Below, one piece after another: positions 16,569 to 25,587 of a stretch of 39,366 nucleotides of DNA. The position numbers were made by a program, and so were the translations under genes. Source of the DNA: Candidatus Poribacteria bacterium (GTDB lineage Bacteria; Poribacteria; WGA-4E; WGA-3G); assembly GCA_009839745.1 (NCBI GenBank), contig VXPE01000022.1:1-39366 (forward strand), given 5' to 3'. The notes beneath the pieces are model-generated. The model was not told where the DNA came from. It was given only the letters and a program-made list of their open reading frames with translations, and made no database searches. Positions within the stretch are counted from its first letter, which is position 1. Every line of letters begins with the position of its first letter.

Positions 16569-16647
16569 ATTTACCTTGCGGTTCGGTCAGGGCGGTTTGC
16601 TGCATAAAGTTTCTTTGCGTATATCCGCCTGCGCCGATGTTGCAGGC
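16562..16647 (-). repeat. Family 1 intergenic element, copy D (inverted, overlapping the dapL stop)
   Basis: On the minus strand it starts with hairpin GCCTGC / GCAGGC around AACATCGGC (16647-16627) and ends CCGCAAGGTAAATTTAAAAA, covering the dapL TAA at 16566-16568. A 59-nt part (16575-16633) is repeated at 16710-16768 with one difference. Confidence 0.8.
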
Positions 16648-16676
16648 TACGCGCTTAGGTCTAACAAAAACCTTTC

Positions 16677-16700
16677 ACTGACAACTGATAACTGACAACT
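16677..16700 (+). repeat. ACTGACAACTGATAACTGAC simple-type repeat
   Basis: This short, internally repetitive sequence sits between two family 1 copies and is the reverse of the repeat at 8401-8432. Function unknown. Confidence 0.5.
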
Positions 16701-16811
16701 AAATTATATCTTGCGGTTCGGTCAGGGCGGTTTGCTGCATAAAGTTTCTTTGCGTATACCCGCCTGCGTGTTTTTGCTTGGGTATTTTTGCGTATTGTTG
16801 CAGGCTGCTGT
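16700..16811 (-). repeat. Family 1 intergenic element, copy D2 (inverted, with stretched loop)
   Basis: This is a second copy of the inverted element 135 bp from copy D. The hairpin arms GCCTGC (16762-16767) and GCAGGC (16800-16805) are 32 nt apart instead of 9, because of an insert containing TTTTTGCTTGGGT. The right end is degraded to CCGCAAGATATAATTTAG. Confidence 0.7.
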
Positions 16812-16848
16812 CTTCGGACGGAAAAGTAAAGATAAAACCAAACCGTAA

Positions 16849-16934
16849 GCCCGTAACGTAGTGGAGGGCGGATTCGAGGAATACGCGTCAAAGTTTCACA
16901 TTCACTTCATCACTCCGCAAGGTAAAATTAAAGA
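16849..16934 (+). repeat. Family 1 intergenic element, copy G (leader of the SpoIIE sensor gene)
   Basis: The arms are changed to GCCC (16849-16852) and GGGC (16866-16869). GGCGGATTCGAGGAAT follows, resembling the interior of the copy at 20800-20885. The right end CCGCAAGGTAAAATTAAAGA abuts the ATG at 16935. With copies D and D2 it fills the 366-nt gap between dapL and the sensor gene. Confidence 0.6.
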
Positions 16935-19900
16935 ATGAAAAACTCCATTTTAATTTTTAGCATCATCCTTTTGATCCTCCTTGTCTGTATTGAGACGGAG
17001 TCTGAGCAAATCCTTACCTACACCGTCGCCGATGGATTGATAGGTCCGGTTGTCCCTGTCGTTTTTCAGGACAGTCGGGGGGATCTATGGTTCGGTTCCG
17101 ATCGGGGTGGGGTGAGCCGATTCGATGGGATCAGGTTTGAATCTTACATCGGATCTCCCGATACTTCTGAGAACGCACCCACCTCCAATGTAGGACCTGG
17201 GGCACTCCTTGGACAGACCCGACAAATCGTCGAAGACAAATGGGGACATATCTGGTTCCTCACGCATTTCCGCGCAGAAAACTCCGGGAGAGTCAGTCGG
17301 TTTGACGGTTCTTCTATTAATCTGATAGGCACCGGCAATTCACTGCTGGTTGACGATCACGGCGATATATGGGTCGGTGAAAACCAGCAACTCACGAAGT
17401 ACATCACTCCAGGGGTCCAACGCCTGCCCCAAGCACATCCAAACGAAATTATAGGCGAAGATCTGCTCCGCTCAAGGGATTTCGCAATAAACATTATCTT
17501 TGAAAGCGATGATGGAACGATTTGGATCGGTGGCAGCGAAGGTGAAGAACAACCGCAGGGTGTAATCCTCAGTTTCCGAGAGAACCGTTGGGTAGAGGAC
17601 CCCTTAAAAATCACGGACAGTGATAACGCAAACGAGAAAACGGATGATGGAACACAGCGGGTTCATCCAAATATTGGATTTACACGCTACGACTTGTCAA
17701 ACCTTAACGCTGTGAATGCAATAGAAACAATAGGTGAAGATACTTCTGGAAACCTGTGGTTCGGTGGCTACAATCTTCTCTTACGTTTTGATGGGAAAGT
17801 CTTTGAGAAAATCCTTCCTTTAGCTTGGGGACAGAGTGGCTCCATAGGTAGTAAACCTGCATCAATCCAGAGACTGGCATCAATACAGAATGACACGAAA
17901 AATCGAGTCTGGTTCAGCGATGGACGCACGACAAGATGGTGGCATGACTCTCAGCACGGAAACCTACTGGGGTTTCTTGAGCTCGAGGATGCATGGGGCA
18001 ATCTATGGTTTACTGACGAAACTGGAGCACATCAATACGATGCCAACCTCACGCAACTGCCCGACCGTATCAACAGTGGACTCGGCGTTGAAGGGATTCA
18101 TACGATTTATGAAGCCATAGATGGTAAATTGTGGTTTGGCCACGATAATGGCGTAACATCATTTGACCCAACACCTGCTATCAGCACACACGCTGGCCTC
18201 GGAACCAATAGAGTCCGGATGATATTTGAGGACAGTCGAGGTTACCTCTGGTTTAGTGTGCCAGGGGGTGTCGCCCGTTACGATGCAGAATCCGAAGAAC
18301 TTACCACACATATTTTCAGAGTGAGTTTAGTGCAAAATGATTCATCGCGCGCCTCTCAAACTGACAATAGAACTATGGAACGCGTTCGGCCCTTTCGAAC
18401 TGAAATCGAAAAAATATTTGAAGTTGGCGGGCACGTTTGGTTTATTGACGAACCAGGGGTGGGCGGGAGTTCCACGCAATTGCGATATACTTTCTTTCGA
18501 TACGCAAATGGCAAGTTCGGCCAAGTGTCTATTCCTATCCAAACAGCAATCGGGCCCGGTGGCGAACGGTCAGATACCAACACGAATGTTCTCATCCACG
18601 AAGGAGAACATACTTGGATGGCTTTCGGAGGGCACCTCTTTAAAGCCGACGCAACAGGATTATTACGGTTGACAAACACCGGCTTTCAAAGAATCCCGTT
18701 TCAAGAAATCGGTCCGAACACTACTCCTACTCCAATCTCCCCAATAGCGTTCGGTGCAGCCGCTATCACCGATGTATACAGAGATTCCAACGATAGATTA
18801 TGGGTCCACTTCGATAACGGAAAGTCCCTACGCTATCCGAAAGAAATTAACACCACACCAAATCGTCCGAGTAAACCTGAAACCCTGCCCCTTCAAGCGA
18901 CAACCCTGTTAAAAATCGCATCAGGCAGCAAATGGTTTTTTAACGCCGTAACGGGGAAATTGATACTTTGGAGTGACACTGAACTCGGTAACCCACTTCC
19001 GCTCGACGGAGAATCGAGTACGCTCCCGATTGCTGTTTGGAAGAACCCAAGGGAGACAAATAACCGAATAACTTTTCTTTTTCCCGATGCTCTCAAAACC
19101 TATCACGGCACAACACTCATTTCTCTTGAGGACATTGAACTCGCTGAACTACAAGACTCCCTAACGACGCAAGAGGGGGTGCTCTGGTTAGCAACATCCC
19201 GCGGGGTCATCCGCTATGATGGGGAAAACGCGAGAACCTATACAACAAAAGAAGATGGCTTTCTCGTTGATAACGTGAAGGATGTCATGGAGGATAGTCG
19301 CGGAAATATATGGTTCGCGACATGGGGCGGCGGCACTGTCCGATACGACGGCGAAACCTTTTATAACCTCACAACAAAAGACGGTCTCACTCATAACAAT
19401 ATCTCGAAAATTCATGAATCTGCCAATAAAGATATTTGGTTTACAACCGAAGGCGGCGTCACACAATATACACCCACACGTGGTGGACTGCCAGAATGTC
19501 GACTGACCTCTCTTGAATCCGATAAAATTTACACCGACCTTTCATCGAGTTTAACACTGCCCTCGCGCGGAACGAAGATTTTAAATATCCAAGGTATCAG
19601 TCCGCTCCGAGAAGGGCTGTCCTATCGATTTAAATTAATCGGACTGGACACTCCCACATGGACAAACGTTTCGGCAGAGGAGTTCTCGCTTCTGGCAACA
19701 GGTGCCGGGGGAATCTCCGAGGCGTGGACCCCTTCTACCGCCTCCGTGTCAACGCCGCAGCATATCATGCGCGACAGTGGTATTGTCCAAGAACTCCAAA
19801 ATCAAGACGGGATTCTGCGTATCCGATATACAGGGCTTAAAGCAGGCAATTACAGGTTCCTCGTCACGGCATTCCGTAAAGATTGGCCCTATACACATAC

Positions 19901-20807
19901 ACCAGCAGTGGTGGATTTCAGCATATCGCCACCCCTCTGGACGCGGTGGCGAACTTATCTCCCAACAGTCATCTTTATGACCGTCGTTCTAACGCTAATT
20001 GGTCGTCTGATTGTAAACCGTCGCCATACCCTACAACTGCGTAATGAAGTGCGTCAAAGGGAAGAAGCGGAGATACAACGTATCCGTGCCGAACTGAGCG
20101 AGGCACAGAATATTCAGATGGGACTTTTGCCGACCGAAGCCCCGGATACGAAAGGGTTTGATGTTGCGGGTATGTCGGTCCCCGCGACACAGGTAGGTGG
20201 CGACTTCTACGATTATCTCACCGTCGCGAACGGACAGACCGCTATCGCGGTCGCAGATGCCGCCGGAAAAGGATTAAGAGGCGCGATGAACGCCGTGCTA
20301 ACGAATGGAATGCTATATGAAGTCTCGCGTTTCAAGTCCGAATCGGGTATCATTCTTACCGATCTCAATGCCGGGTTAGCACCTCGCATGTATGGACCGA
20401 GTTTCATCGCGCTGAACCTCGCTGTCCTTGATGAAACCAAGAGACGGGTTGACTATGCGAACGGGGGACAACCCTATCCTGTTCTTAAGCGAGGTGCGGA
20501 GATCATTGAAATTGAAAATAGCGATCTTCCACTCGGCAGTATGAAAAAGGTGGAGTATGAGTCGGTCACCTTCGATTTAAATGCGGGTGACATCCTAATT
20601 TTTCATAGCGATGGTCTGATTGAGGCACTCAATACGGACGAAGAAATGTATGGCACGGAACGTTTAAAGGAAGTGGTTTCAAAAATTCCTGATAGTTTCA
20701 CAGCGACAGAAGTCATTCAAAGCCTCGTTGAAGATGTTCAAAACTTCGTCGGAGAAGCGGAGCAATACGACGATATGACAATCGTTGTTATCAAAATCCC
20801 CTTTTAA
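16935..20807 (+). CDS. Two-propeller membrane sensor with cytoplasmic SpoIIE/PP2C serine phosphatase
   Basis: A 1290-residue protein. The signal or anchor is at 4-19. About 15 Reg_prop repeats (for example LWFGSDRGGVSRFDG and IWFATWGGGTVRYDG) follow to about residue 850, enough for two seven-bladed propellers as in Bacteroides hybrid two-component sensors. A Y_Y_Y-like beta domain follows at about 870-1000. One transmembrane helix is at 1006-1025, a coiled coil at about 1028-1056, and a PP2C-like SpoIIE domain at 1057-1290. The metal-site motifs VGGDFYDY, VADAAGKGLRGAMN, FHSDGLIEA and YDDMT are intact. Inferred role: periplasmic ligand sensing controls dephosphorylation of an anti-sigma-antagonist. 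No partner STAS or anti-sigma gene lies in the window. Confidence 0.9.
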   Translation: MKNSILIFSIILLILLVCIETESEQILTYTVADGLIGPVVPVVFQDSRGDLWFGSDRGGVSRFDGIRFESYIGSPDTSENAPTSNVGPGALLGQTRQIVEDKWGHIWFLTHFRAENSGRVSRFDGSSINLIGTGNSLLVDDHGDIWVGENQQLTKYITPGVQRLPQAHPNEIIGEDLLRSRDFAINIIFESDDGTIWIGGSEGEEQPQGVILSFRENRWVEDPLKITDSDNANEKTDDGTQRVHPNIGFTRYDLSNLNAVNAIETIGEDTSGNLWFGGYNLLLRFDGKVFEKILPLAWGQSGSIGSKPASIQRLASIQNDTKNRVWFSDGRTTRWWHDSQHGNLLGFLELEDAWGNLWFTDETGAHQYDANLTQLPDRINSGLGVEGIHTIYEAIDGKLWFGHDNGVTSFDPTPAISTHAGLGTNRVRMIFEDSRGYLWFSVPGGVARYDAESEELTTHIFRVSLVQNDSSRASQTDNRTMERVRPFRTEIEKIFEVGGHVWFIDEPGVGGSSTQLRYTFFRYANGKFGQVSIPIQTAIGPGGERSDTNTNVLIHEGEHTWMAFGGHLFKADATGLLRLTNTGFQRIPFQEIGPNTTPTPISPIAFGAAAITDVYRDSNDRLWVHFDNGKSLRYPKEINTTPNRPSKPETLPLQATTLLKIASGSKWFFNAVTGKLILWSDTELGNPLPLDGESSTLPIAVWKNPRETNNRITFLFPDALKTYHGTTLISLEDIELAELQDSLTTQEGVLWLATSRGVIRYDGENARTYTTKEDGFLVDNVKDVMEDSRGNIWFATWGGGTVRYDGETFYNLTTKDGLTHNNISKIHESANKDIWFTTEGGVTQYTPTRGGLPECRLTSLESDKIYTDLSSSLTLPSRGTKILNIQGISPLREGLSYRFKLIGLDTPTWTNVSAEEFSLLATGAGGISEAWTPSTASVSTPQHIMRDSGIVQELQNQDGILRIRYTGLKAGNYRFLVTAFRKDWPYTHTPAVVDFSISPPLWTRWRTYLPTVIFMTVVLTLIGRLIVNRRHTLQLRNEVRQREEAEIQRIRAELSEAQNIQMGLLPTEAPDTKGFDVAGMSVPATQVGGDFYDYLTVANGQTAIAVADAAGKGLRGAMNAVLTNGMLYEVSRFKSESGIILTDLNAGLAPRMYGPSFIALNLAVLDETKRRVDYANGGQPYPVLKRGAEIIEIENSDLPLGSMKKVEYESVTFDLNAGDILIFHSDGLIEALNTDEEMYGTERLKEVVSKIPDSFTATEVIQSLVEDVQNFVGEAEQYDDMTIVVIKIPF

Positions 20808-20885
20808 TTTTTCCTTGCGGAGAAATAACGTGCGTTTCAACTTTTGCGTGCGTTCCTTAAATCCGCCTGTCCCGTTGTTGCAGGC
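20800..20885 (-). repeat. Family 1 intergenic element, copy E (inverted, overlapping a stop codon)
   Basis: On the minus strand, GCCTGC / ACAGGC around AACAACGGG (20885-20865) leads to CCGCAAGGAAAAATTAAAA, which covers the sensor gene's TAA at 20805-20807. Length is 86 nt. Confidence 0.75.
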
Positions 20886-20931
20886 TACACCTTTGGTTTA
20901 ATGTTCTACTCTTATAAGGGTATCAGTTGCC

Positions 20932-22851
20932 CTAAGCCCCCATGAACTCAATAACTGTTTGCCGATACTCTTCAGGGAGACCGATGTCAAACCGCCGCCC
21001 TTTGACAACATACCCGGAAAATCCGTCTGCCTTCCGTAATTCGTCTAAACAGGACGTAAGTTGAAATTCGCCTCGCTCCCGGAGATTATGGGTGATATTT
21101 CGTTCCAGAAACTCGAAAATCTGGGGTTGAAGCACATAGATACCGAACACCGTTAAGAACTGGTCCACATCCATCCCATCCACGTGCAAATGTTCCATGG
21201 CATACTCAGGATCGGGTTTCTCATAAATCTCTGTGAGAGAGAGTAGGGAATTCTCTTCTCTCCATGCGCCGGTGACGCAACCGAAGTTCGACAACTGCTC
21301 AATCGGTGTCACTTTCAGCCCGACGACACTATGGCCCACCCGCTCATAAGCCTCTACGACCTGTCGTGCACAACATCTCTCCTCATCTGAACCGTAGAGA
21401 TGATCGCCGAGCATGAGCAGAAACGGTTCGTTCCCAACCCATTCTCTCGCGCAATAGACGGCATGTCCGAAACCCTCTTGAACGTCTTGTGTGACGAATG
21501 ACACACGGCTCCCTAATTCCAGCAGTGCGTCGCAATACGCCTGGTTCTCCTTACTGAGTTTGTTATAATGTTCAATCCGTGGCGGTGTCTGGAAAAACGA
21601 TTCAAAAAGCTCGGTATCTCCGGGCTGCACGATAAGGCAGACCTCCTCAATGCCAGCATTGATCGCCTCCTCAACGATTGCCATGATTGCCGGTTTGGCA
21701 CGTCCAGACTTATCAATAACAGGGAAGAGTTCCTTCTTCATCGCCTTTGATGCCGGAAAGAGTCGCGTTCCGAAGCCAGCGGCAGGAATAACGGCTTTGC
21801 GGACATGTCGACCCGCCTCAATAACCAGTTTCAGGCACGACATCTCCAAATCCCGTTCAATAATCTCAATGACGCGCTGTTGGCTCGCTTCATCTTTGAC
21901 AATGAATTGGGCAGAACCATCCCCTTGCGATCCGACACCTTTACCGCCCCAGATATACGGCTGAATCGGTTCATAATTCAGGACTTTGTGGAGAACAGGT
22001 GCCGTCAATTGTGATGGACATGCGGGTATCAAATGTTTATCGAATTCCGTTTGTGCGCACGTCATGAGTTTACCGACCGCTTCTGCATCTCCATCGCGAA
22101 GTGCTTGATACGCCTGCTGCGTAATCTCTGCACTCAACCGACCGAGATAGTGTTGCACGTTTTTTTCTAATTCACTCTCTGCAAATGGATAACAGTGATT
22201 TAATTGGCTCAATATCAGGCGTGTATCTTTACTGGCACCGAGATCGACAATTACAAGGTACATATCGTGAGGTACACTGAAGTCTTTTACATCAATATGG
22301 TCACCGTCAAACGTCATGAGAATAGGACGTTGGTATGCACACCCTTGGTCCATGCGTCCACACCGTGAAGGCGTTGTCGTCTCCCCTCGGTAAGCATATT
22401 CCATTTCTCCGCGCGTTGTTAATTTAAGATCATAGGTCCGGTTAAAGGCGCGTGCCACCAGAACACTGATAGCGGCACTCGAAGATAACCCTTTTCTGAC
22501 AGGTAAATCTGTGAGATAGTTGTCGATTTCCAAGCCTTGCACACGGTAGTTCGTTAAAATCTCATAGGCAACGCCAGCAGCATAACTAAAAAACTCACCT
22601 TTTTCAGCTTCAGCAAGAAGTGCGCTTCGCTCCATAGGCAGACTATAAGGACCGTGACGTGTCCCATCGCTGAGGGTCGTTTTTAAAATCAGACGGTTCG
22701 GATGCGGTTTAACCTCGGCGTATACACCTTGGTTTGTGCTGGTTATTAACGTATAGCCCCTTTCGAGCTCTGCGTTACTTCGCCGGTGCCCACCTGCCCA
22801 ATCGCTGTGCTCACCGAACAGGCAAATCCTTCCCGGCACAAAAAGTTTCAT
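20932..22851 (-). CDS. Bifunctional GHMP sugar kinase / sugar-1-phosphate nucleotidyltransferase fusion
   Basis: Two enzymes in one 639-residue chain. Residues 1-345 are a GHMP kinase: PGRICLFGEHSDWAGG (6-21), ATP-loop RKGLSSSAA (119-127), catalytic-type D168 in GRMDQG, and motif 3 KGVGSQGDGSAQ (304-315). Residues 350-639 are a GalU-like nucleotidyltransferase: AAGFGTRLFPASKAMKKELFP (357-377), a LMLGDHLYGSDE region, and EIYEKPDP. Together they could turn a free sugar into sugar-1-phosphate and then into a UDP- or dTDP-sugar, a salvage route. The order is opposite to the bacterial fucokinase/GDP-fucose pyrophosphorylase. The sugar is not predictable. The ATG follows a family 2 element, with AGGAGG 14 nt upstream. 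Confidence 0.9.
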   Translation of the reverse strand: MKLFVPGRICLFGEHSDWAGGHRRSNAELERGYTLITSTNQGVYAEVKPHPNRLILKTTLSDGTRHGPYSLPMERSALLAEAEKGEFFSYAAGVAYEILTNYRVQGLEIDNYLTDLPVRKGLSSSAAISVLVARAFNRTYDLKLTTRGEMEYAYRGETTTPSRCGRMDQGCAYQRPILMTFDGDHIDVKDFSVPHDMYLVIVDLGASKDTRLILSQLNHCYPFAESELEKNVQHYLGRLSAEITQQAYQALRDGDAEAVGKLMTCAQTEFDKHLIPACPSQLTAPVLHKVLNYEPIQPYIWGGKGVGSQGDGSAQFIVKDEASQQRVIEIIERDLEMSCLKLVIEAGRHVRKAVIPAAGFGTRLFPASKAMKKELFPVIDKSGRAKPAIMAIVEEAINAGIEEVCLIVQPGDTELFESFFQTPPRIEHYNKLSKENQAYCDALLELGSRVSFVTQDVQEGFGHAVYCAREWVGNEPFLLMLGDHLYGSDEERCCARQVVEAYERVGHSVVGLKVTPIEQLSNFGCVTGAWREENSLLSLTEIYEKPDPEYAMEHLHVDGMDVDQFLTVFGIYVLQPQIFEFLERNITHNLRERGEFQLTSCLDELRKADGFSGYVVKGRRFDIGLPEEYRQTVIEFMGA

Positions 22852-22852
22852 T

Positions 22853-22926
22853 TTTTTAACTATGGCCTCCTGGACATCACTCCTTGCGCAAGCCTATAAA
22901 GGCTTGCGGGACAATGTTTCGTGATG
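22853..22926. repeat. Nested palindromic intergenic element, family 2 copy 2
   Basis: TTTTTAACTATGGCCTCCTG (22853-22872) matches the copy at 15124 with one base changed. The inner hairpin CGCAAGCCT / AGGCTTGCG (22887-22895, 22900-22908) and outer CATCAC / GTGATG (22875-22880, 22921-22926) have different sequences but the same nested design. It forms the leader of the kinase fusion gene on the minus strand. The rest of the gap to 23061 shows nothing else I can name. Confidence 0.65.
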
Positions 22927-23061
22927 GTTTTTGATAAATTCCGACGCGATTGGGGATAGGCACGGTTAGAAACCTCTCTGTTTTCTCTACTCACGCTCTG
23001 AATTGTCGCTGTTATCAATGATATTATATTATGAAGTCAACCCTTAAGTCAACAAGGTCCC

Positions 23062-25476
23062 TCATTTCCTGTCTCGCGCCCATTGACATCTTTGTTTCCA
23101 CTCCTCTGCCTTTCGTATGGTTCCGAGGGGCAGCGTTACATCCTCCGCTATCATAGAGAATGCCGCCATTGCATTCACATAATCTCTCTGGTGATACCCA
23201 TTGATGCCCACCTTCCTCCATGTCTCTAACACAAGACTTTGGTATTGTTGGGCTGTCAATTGCCCTAACGAAGGTATCTCGGAGAAAGCCGGACCCGATG
23301 CCTCTACTTCCTCCAAAAGGGTTATCGTCCGATGCAGATACTGATTACTGCTTTGCCACGCAGCTTCTCCATGAAGCAACTCACCCGCTAAAAGATATGC
23401 CAACCACATATCAGGTGCGGTTTGCATACACATCGATAGATGCGCCATCTTCTCCCCAGCATCCTTAGGCTCAACTAAAACGACACGGAGCAACTCGCGC
23501 AGGGACCGATTTTCTGGCACTGTCCCGTTCAACTGGGTATCCCATCCGCCCGGAACTACATTCGGATAAGAGAGTGCTGCAATCCGCTTGATTCGCCTTC
23601 GCTCAATTGTCTCATACTCTGTTTCAACCGCTGCGTATGCATTCATCGCTTGTTCATACTCACCCTTGAGCCAATAAAGGTCACCTTTCAATAGCATCGC
23701 TTCTGGGCTGAACCGTGTGTCCTCTTTGCTGGCAATATCGGTCGCTAAAGATAACGCTTTATCATAATCCTCCATTCGATACGCGGTGTACATCAACCCC
23801 CAACGTGTGCTCAAGTTCCCAGGTTCATCTGATAGTATCGTCTCAAAAGTCTCCATAGCAGTGACAAAATCTTTGCGGTAATATGCCTGCCAAGCGGTAT
23901 CTCGCAATGCTGCTATCTCATGGGCACAGACCTGTTCAAAAACACTTTGTCGCTTTAAACGGTATGTGGCGTAGGCGACTTCATCGTCTCGCAACGGGAC
24001 TGTTTCCAAAAATTCAACCCACTCGGCTTCCAGAGCAGATAAGTCTTTCGTGTAATGCTCCACAAAATCGCCGGTCGGAAAAACACCCTTAAATTTTTCT
24101 ATGCCGTAGGTATCAACAAGAAACCGAACGAAGGAGCCTGCCAACAGGTAACTCCGCGAACCGGCATGCCTCCAAAATCCAAACCCCATGACGCCTGACA
24201 ACGGAGGTGCGACCTCCATCTCACGCATCGCCTTTGCCCACTGATGTCCTGTGAGCCTGCCTTCATCCCAATCTGCGGCGACCGCAATCCCTTCGTGAAG
24301 TCCTATTTTTAGACTCACCTTCAACGGGGACCACGGCACAGTAAAGACGTGCGCCAATTCATGTTTCAGAACAGGATGCGGAAAGCCCTGTGCATGAATG
24401 TGAAACCCGTGTCCGAATGGGTCTTCAACAGACGTGCCGCGGGCACCCATCAACCGCTTTTTCTGTTCAGGGGAGGCATAGATATACGCCCGGACCTTAC
24501 GAGATTGCATCGCGCCTTCAGGATCGAGATATCCAGACACCTGTGCATACTGAAATTCACAATCATCAGCGATCCGTTCAATCTCCGCTTCAAGCTCGCG
24601 GGCATAGAAGATTTCAAAGTGTGCCGTTTCACGCAAGCCTCCGAGTTCGCGGGCAATATCGGCGCGCGTAGGTCGTATTCCCAAGGTTCCTGCATAGAAC
24701 TGGAAACCGAGTAAGCCGATGGCTAACAGATATAACCCTATAATATGGCGGGTTTCCAACGGACTGAAAAGCTTACGCCACCTCAACTGCGGCATCAATC
24801 CTGTCTCTCTACTCACCTCACATAGACTGACAGCAAGTCCCAAAAATAGCAGTGCCCACAATAGCGTTTCCGCCCGTGCGATCAGGAGTGTATTTGTTAT
24901 CGGAATAACGAAATCATAAATCGGTCCTGGGAAATACCCGAATGTCGCGTGATACGCAAACACGGGTGGATGAAATATTAGATTGATAACTACCGGAATA
25001 CAAGAAAGCAAAATATGACCGAAGTAGGCAAGGTATGCCAACCACCGTTTTTCGATCCAGAACCCGAAAAACACGCCTGCTGCCGTGGCGTATAGGCAAC
25101 TAATTCCGGACAAAAGAATAAAAAAGAGGAACCCTTCACCGAAGTTGCAGTTCTCAATGCGAAACGCGTTCAGCAGAATGATACCGAGCGGTAATCCCAA
25201 TAAACCTACGTTAAATATCAGTGCCTCATAAAAACACCGCATGACGATTTGTCCCGGCATACCGCGAAGCGCACTGGGGTTTCGTTTCATCTGCCGCAAC
25301 ACTGTCAGCGTTACGTGCGCGCCCGCGAAAGAGATACCAAGTGCCACTACAGCGCAAAACTCAAAGGCAAGAATATTAAACAACGGAACATTGGCAAGCA
25401 CCAGCGCCAATACACCGAATGTAATGAACCACAACCAATATGAAAATGTCCTGTGAACCGTAAGTGTTATGGGCAT
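23062..25476 (-). CDS. Multi-spanning membrane protein with HExxH gluzincin domain and TPR-like tail
   Basis: An 804-residue protein. The N-terminal 270 residues hold about seven hydrophobic segments (WFITFGVLALVLANV, HILLSCIPVVINLIF, IIGLYLLAIGLLGFQFYAG among them). A peptidase-MA-like domain then carries H372-E373-L-A-H376 and a third ligand E395 in IGLHEGIAV, the HExxH-x18-E spacing of gluzincins. The C-terminal 300 residues contain TPR-like helical pairs such as TRWGLMYTAYRMEDYDKALSLA and LYWLKGEYEQAMNAYA. It is probably an inner-membrane metalloprotease with its catalytic domain outside the cytoplasm. Its substrate is unknown. ATG 25476 follows a TTTTTAAAAAG leader without clear Shine-Dalgarno. 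Confidence 0.8.
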   Translation of the reverse strand: MPITLTVHRTFSYWLWFITFGVLALVLANVPLFNILAFEFCAVVALGISFAGAHVTLTVLRQMKRNPSALRGMPGQIVMRCFYEALIFNVGLLGLPLGIILLNAFRIENCNFGEGFLFFILLSGISCLYATAAGVFFGFWIEKRWLAYLAYFGHILLSCIPVVINLIFHPPVFAYHATFGYFPGPIYDFVIPITNTLLIARAETLLWALLFLGLAVSLCEVSRETGLMPQLRWRKLFSPLETRHIIGLYLLAIGLLGFQFYAGTLGIRPTRADIARELGGLRETAHFEIFYARELEAEIERIADDCEFQYAQVSGYLDPEGAMQSRKVRAYIYASPEQKKRLMGARGTSVEDPFGHGFHIHAQGFPHPVLKHELAHVFTVPWSPLKVSLKIGLHEGIAVAADWDEGRLTGHQWAKAMREMEVAPPLSGVMGFGFWRHAGSRSYLLAGSFVRFLVDTYGIEKFKGVFPTGDFVEHYTKDLSALEAEWVEFLETVPLRDDEVAYATYRLKRQSVFEQVCAHEIAALRDTAWQAYYRKDFVTAMETFETILSDEPGNLSTRWGLMYTAYRMEDYDKALSLATDIASKEDTRFSPEAMLLKGDLYWLKGEYEQAMNAYAAVETEYETIERRRIKRIAALSYPNVVPGGWDTQLNGTVPENRSLRELLRVVLVEPKDAGEKMAHLSMCMQTAPDMWLAYLLAGELLHGEAAWQSSNQYLHRTITLLEEVEASGPAFSEIPSLGQLTAQQYQSLVLETWRKVGINGYHQRDYVNAMAAFSMIAEDVTLPLGTIRKAEEWKQRCQWARDRK

Positions 25477-25587
25477 CTTTTTAAAAATTGACGATCGTGT
25501 TTAGTGTTTATTTTACTGAGATCTCTCCTCTGTGTCAAGCAGAATTCTACTGACGACTGATCACTGACACCTCTCACGAAAATTTTC

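Noticed and set aside
16575-16768. Two-copy direct repeat considered as a CRISPR fragment
   Set aside because: There are only two units, with a 76-nt gap, and they are parts of a dispersed intergenic element. No cas genes are present.
23062-25476. Several plus-strand open frames opposite the membrane protease (for example 24349-24714)
   Set aside because: They are low-complexity antisense translations of a long, well-supported gene and lack start signals.
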